DNA from: DATKMS01 sp041497995
GTDB lineage: Bacteria; Desulfobacterota; Binatia; HRBIN30
NCBI GenBank assembly: GCA_041497995.1
Contig: JBGQHM010000391.1
Coordinates: 1-6,422, forward strand
Reading direction: 5' to 3'
Length of the DNA stretch: 6,422 nt
Shown one piece after another: positions 5,462 through 6,422 of the stretch. Each line of letters opens with the position of its first letter. The stretch's first letter is position 1. The position numbers were made by a program, and so were the translations under genes. Below the pieces are notes generated by a model. That model saw only the letters and a program-made list of their open reading frames with translations, made no database searches and was not told the origin of the DNA.

Positions 5462-5620
5462 ATGGCGCACCTCGAACGCGACGGATGCCGCATCGCCTTC
5501 GAGGAGTCGGGCAGCGGCGCGCCGCTGCTGGTGTTGCTCCGACGTGGCATGGCTGTGTGCGCAGCACACGCTCGACCGACCAGTGTCACTCGCTGACAAT
5601 CGGGTGGCGCAACGAGGGTC
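5462..5620 (+). pseudogene. Frameshifted N-terminal fragment of an alpha/beta hydrolase
   Basis: ATG 5462, two bases after the phoA stop, begins MAHLERDGCRIAFEESGSG, then APLLVLL. This is the classic first two strands of alpha/beta-fold hydrolases (esterase, lactonase or haloperoxidase type), where LLL-HG would follow. In this frame the sequence then degenerates and stops at 5594-5596 (44 codons). In another frame, from about 5544, the codons read AWLCAQHTLDRPVSLADN, which resembles the expected continuation (HGW..., W.D..V..LA...RV). The oxyanion HG is scrambled at the junction, about 5538-5549, consistent with a one-base shift. Beyond about 5620 no hydrolase sequence remains: no nucleophile elbow, no catalytic Asp or His. 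It is a decayed remnant, formerly perhaps co-transcribed with phoA. Family assignment rests on a short stretch, so it is moderate. Confidence 0.55.
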
Positions 5621-5622
5621 AG

Positions 5623-5651
5623 TTGACTTCGGCGGACACCAAACTCATATT
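5623..5651 (+). promoter_or_regulatory. Candidate sigma70 promoter of the LuxR-type gene
   Basis: TTGACT (5623-5628, five of six consensus) and CATATT (5646-5651, four of six) are separated by exactly 17 bases. It is the best promoter-like pair I saw in the window, about 70 bases before the ATG at 5722. It lies immediately past the end of the hydrolase remnant in otherwise GC-rich DNA. Confidence 0.45.
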
Positions 5652-5721
5652 GCGCGCCCATGTCGTGCGCATCTTCAGCCGCCCTCAACTCATAGGTCCA
5701 AAGAGGGGCCTGAGGGGGACC

Positions 5722-6422
5722 ATGTCGAAGTCGGCTGGCAAATCGCGGGATGCCCAGCTCCTCGCGCTTCTCGACCAGCTCTACGCCGCCGCAACCGAGC
5801 CGGACGAATGGCCGGCGTTCATCGAGGGCGTGGCCAGGTACACCGACAGTGCTCTCGTTTCCATCCACATCCACGACGTGTCGCGCCTTGCCGGCTTTGG
5901 CTTGTGGCAATACGGCCTCCCGGAGAGCGCCCAGCAGGAATACGTGGAGTGGTCGCCGCACAACGTTCAGATGGCTGCTGCCGTGCCGTTGCTCCGAACG
6001 GGCAGGGTTTTCCCGAACTCCGTAGTGCCGAAGCGTGACATCCGCAGCTCGGCATTTCACGTGGACTGGCTTGACCGCTACGTTCGCACCGGTGACAACG
6101 CCGGCGTGTGTATTTTCCTTGAACCACCGATGACCGCAGTTCTGGCGTGCAACCGCAGCTTGAACAAGCCCGATTACGGACCCGAAACGGCGGAGTTCTT
6201 TCATGCGCTCCGCCCGCACCTCCAGCGAGCGGTCTCGATCTACCGGCGCCTTGGCGCTCTGGATCTCGAACGTGCCGCGTCCTTCGAGGCGCTCGAGCGG
6301 CTCCCCGTCGCAGTGTTCTTCATCGATGAGCGAGGCAGGGTGCTGTTCTACAACGACGCCGCAAACCGACTGCTCACGCAACGGGACGGCATAGTCCTCA
6401 CAGGTCTGCAGCGCCTCGGGGC
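5722..6422 (+). CDS. LuxR-family transcriptional regulator with PAS-like domain, N-terminal part (3' truncated by window edge)
   Basis: Continuous open frame to the right edge, 233 codons without a stop. ATG 5722 is preceded by the purine-rich GAGGGGGA about three bases upstream, a good though close ribosome binding site; the frame is open further upstream but without family-like sequence. The N-terminus (LLALLDQLYAAATEPDEWPAF, about 13-33, given here in family-typical form) and the middle (about 110-123, AFHVDWLDRYV, and 151-180, where a helix RPHLQRAVSIYRRL follows DYGPETAEFF) match a widespread group of regulators with an N-terminal sensor region. A PAS-like segment (about 190-226, LPVAVFFIDERGRVLFYN) follows, and a C-terminal LuxR helix-turn-helix usually ends the protein. 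That DNA-binding domain would lie beyond the window, so regulator is inferred from architecture. The ligand is unknown. There is no signal peptide or transmembrane segment; it should be cytoplasmic. Confidence 0.8.
   Translation, partial: MSKSAGKSRDAQLLALLDQLYAAATEPDEWPAFIEGVARYTDSALVSIHIHDVSRLAGFGLWQYGLPESAQQEYVEWSPHNVQMAAAVPLLRTGRVFPNSVVPKRDIRSSAFHVDWLDRYVRTGDNAGVCIFLEPPMTAVLACNRSLNKPDYGPETAEFFHALRPHLQRAVSIYRRLGALDLERAASFEALERLPVAVFFIDERGRVLFYNDAANRLLTQRDGIVLTGLQRLG

Noticed and set aside
4761..5567. Minus-strand open frame of 268 codons
   Set aside because: Entirely antisense to phoA, whose protein has a complete set of catalytic residues.
5425..6381. Minus-strand open frame of 318 codons
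   Set aside because: It covers the LuxR-type gene and the hydrolase remnant on the opposite strand and shows no domain-like sequence. The plus strand has clear family similarity, so this is a high-GC shadow.

Overview
The window is GC-rich, with third codon positions that are mostly G or C. It reads as a chromosomal fragment from a Gram-negative bacterium. The reasons are an outer-membrane porin remnant, an E. coli-type alkaline phosphatase with a lipoprotein-like signal, a CPA2 antiporter and a PAS-containing LuxR-like regulator. A deltaproteobacterial-type lineage (Myxococcota, Desulfobacterota or Binatota-like) or an Acidobacterium would fit, but the sequence does not settle the phylum. 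No RNA genes, CRISPR array, integrase or transposase are visible.

Layout. (1) Positions 2-1090: the C-terminal half of a CPA2 cation:proton antiporter, followed by a universal stress protein whose ribosome binding site contains the antiporter stop codon. This is a coupled ion-homeostasis and stress operon. (2) 1144-3610: a patch of accessory DNA holding two toxin-antitoxin modules that diverge from a gene-free 425-base interval. mazEF is on the minus strand, and a ribbon-helix-helix/PIN (VapBC-like) pair is on the plus strand. The patch is bounded by two 5'-truncated remnants: the C-terminal end of an OprB/alginate-type porin on the left, and the C-terminal half of a class III nucleotide cyclase on the right, starting directly at the PIN gene's stop. 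(3) 3709-3984: a small unrecognised alpha/beta protein. (4) 4065-5459: a complete alkaline phosphatase, phoA, with all expected metal-site and catalytic residues. (5) 5462-about 5620: a decayed, frameshifted N-terminal fragment of an alpha/beta hydrolase. (6) 5722 to the right edge: the N-terminal part of a LuxR-type regulator with a PAS-like segment, preceded by a good sigma70-like promoter. It has no stop codon inside the window.

How the parts relate. The antiporter and Usp probably act together in stress. PhoA scavenges phosphate outside the cytoplasm. The TA modules are self-contained. The most unusual feature is the PIN toxin: its conserved first catalytic Asp lies upstream of the only usable ATG, and no standard start codon precedes that Asp in frame. 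The toxin is therefore either start-less and dead, made by frameshifting from the antitoxin, or begun at a non-standard codon. No wholly new multi-gene system is evident. The interest lies in the TA patch and its broken borders.
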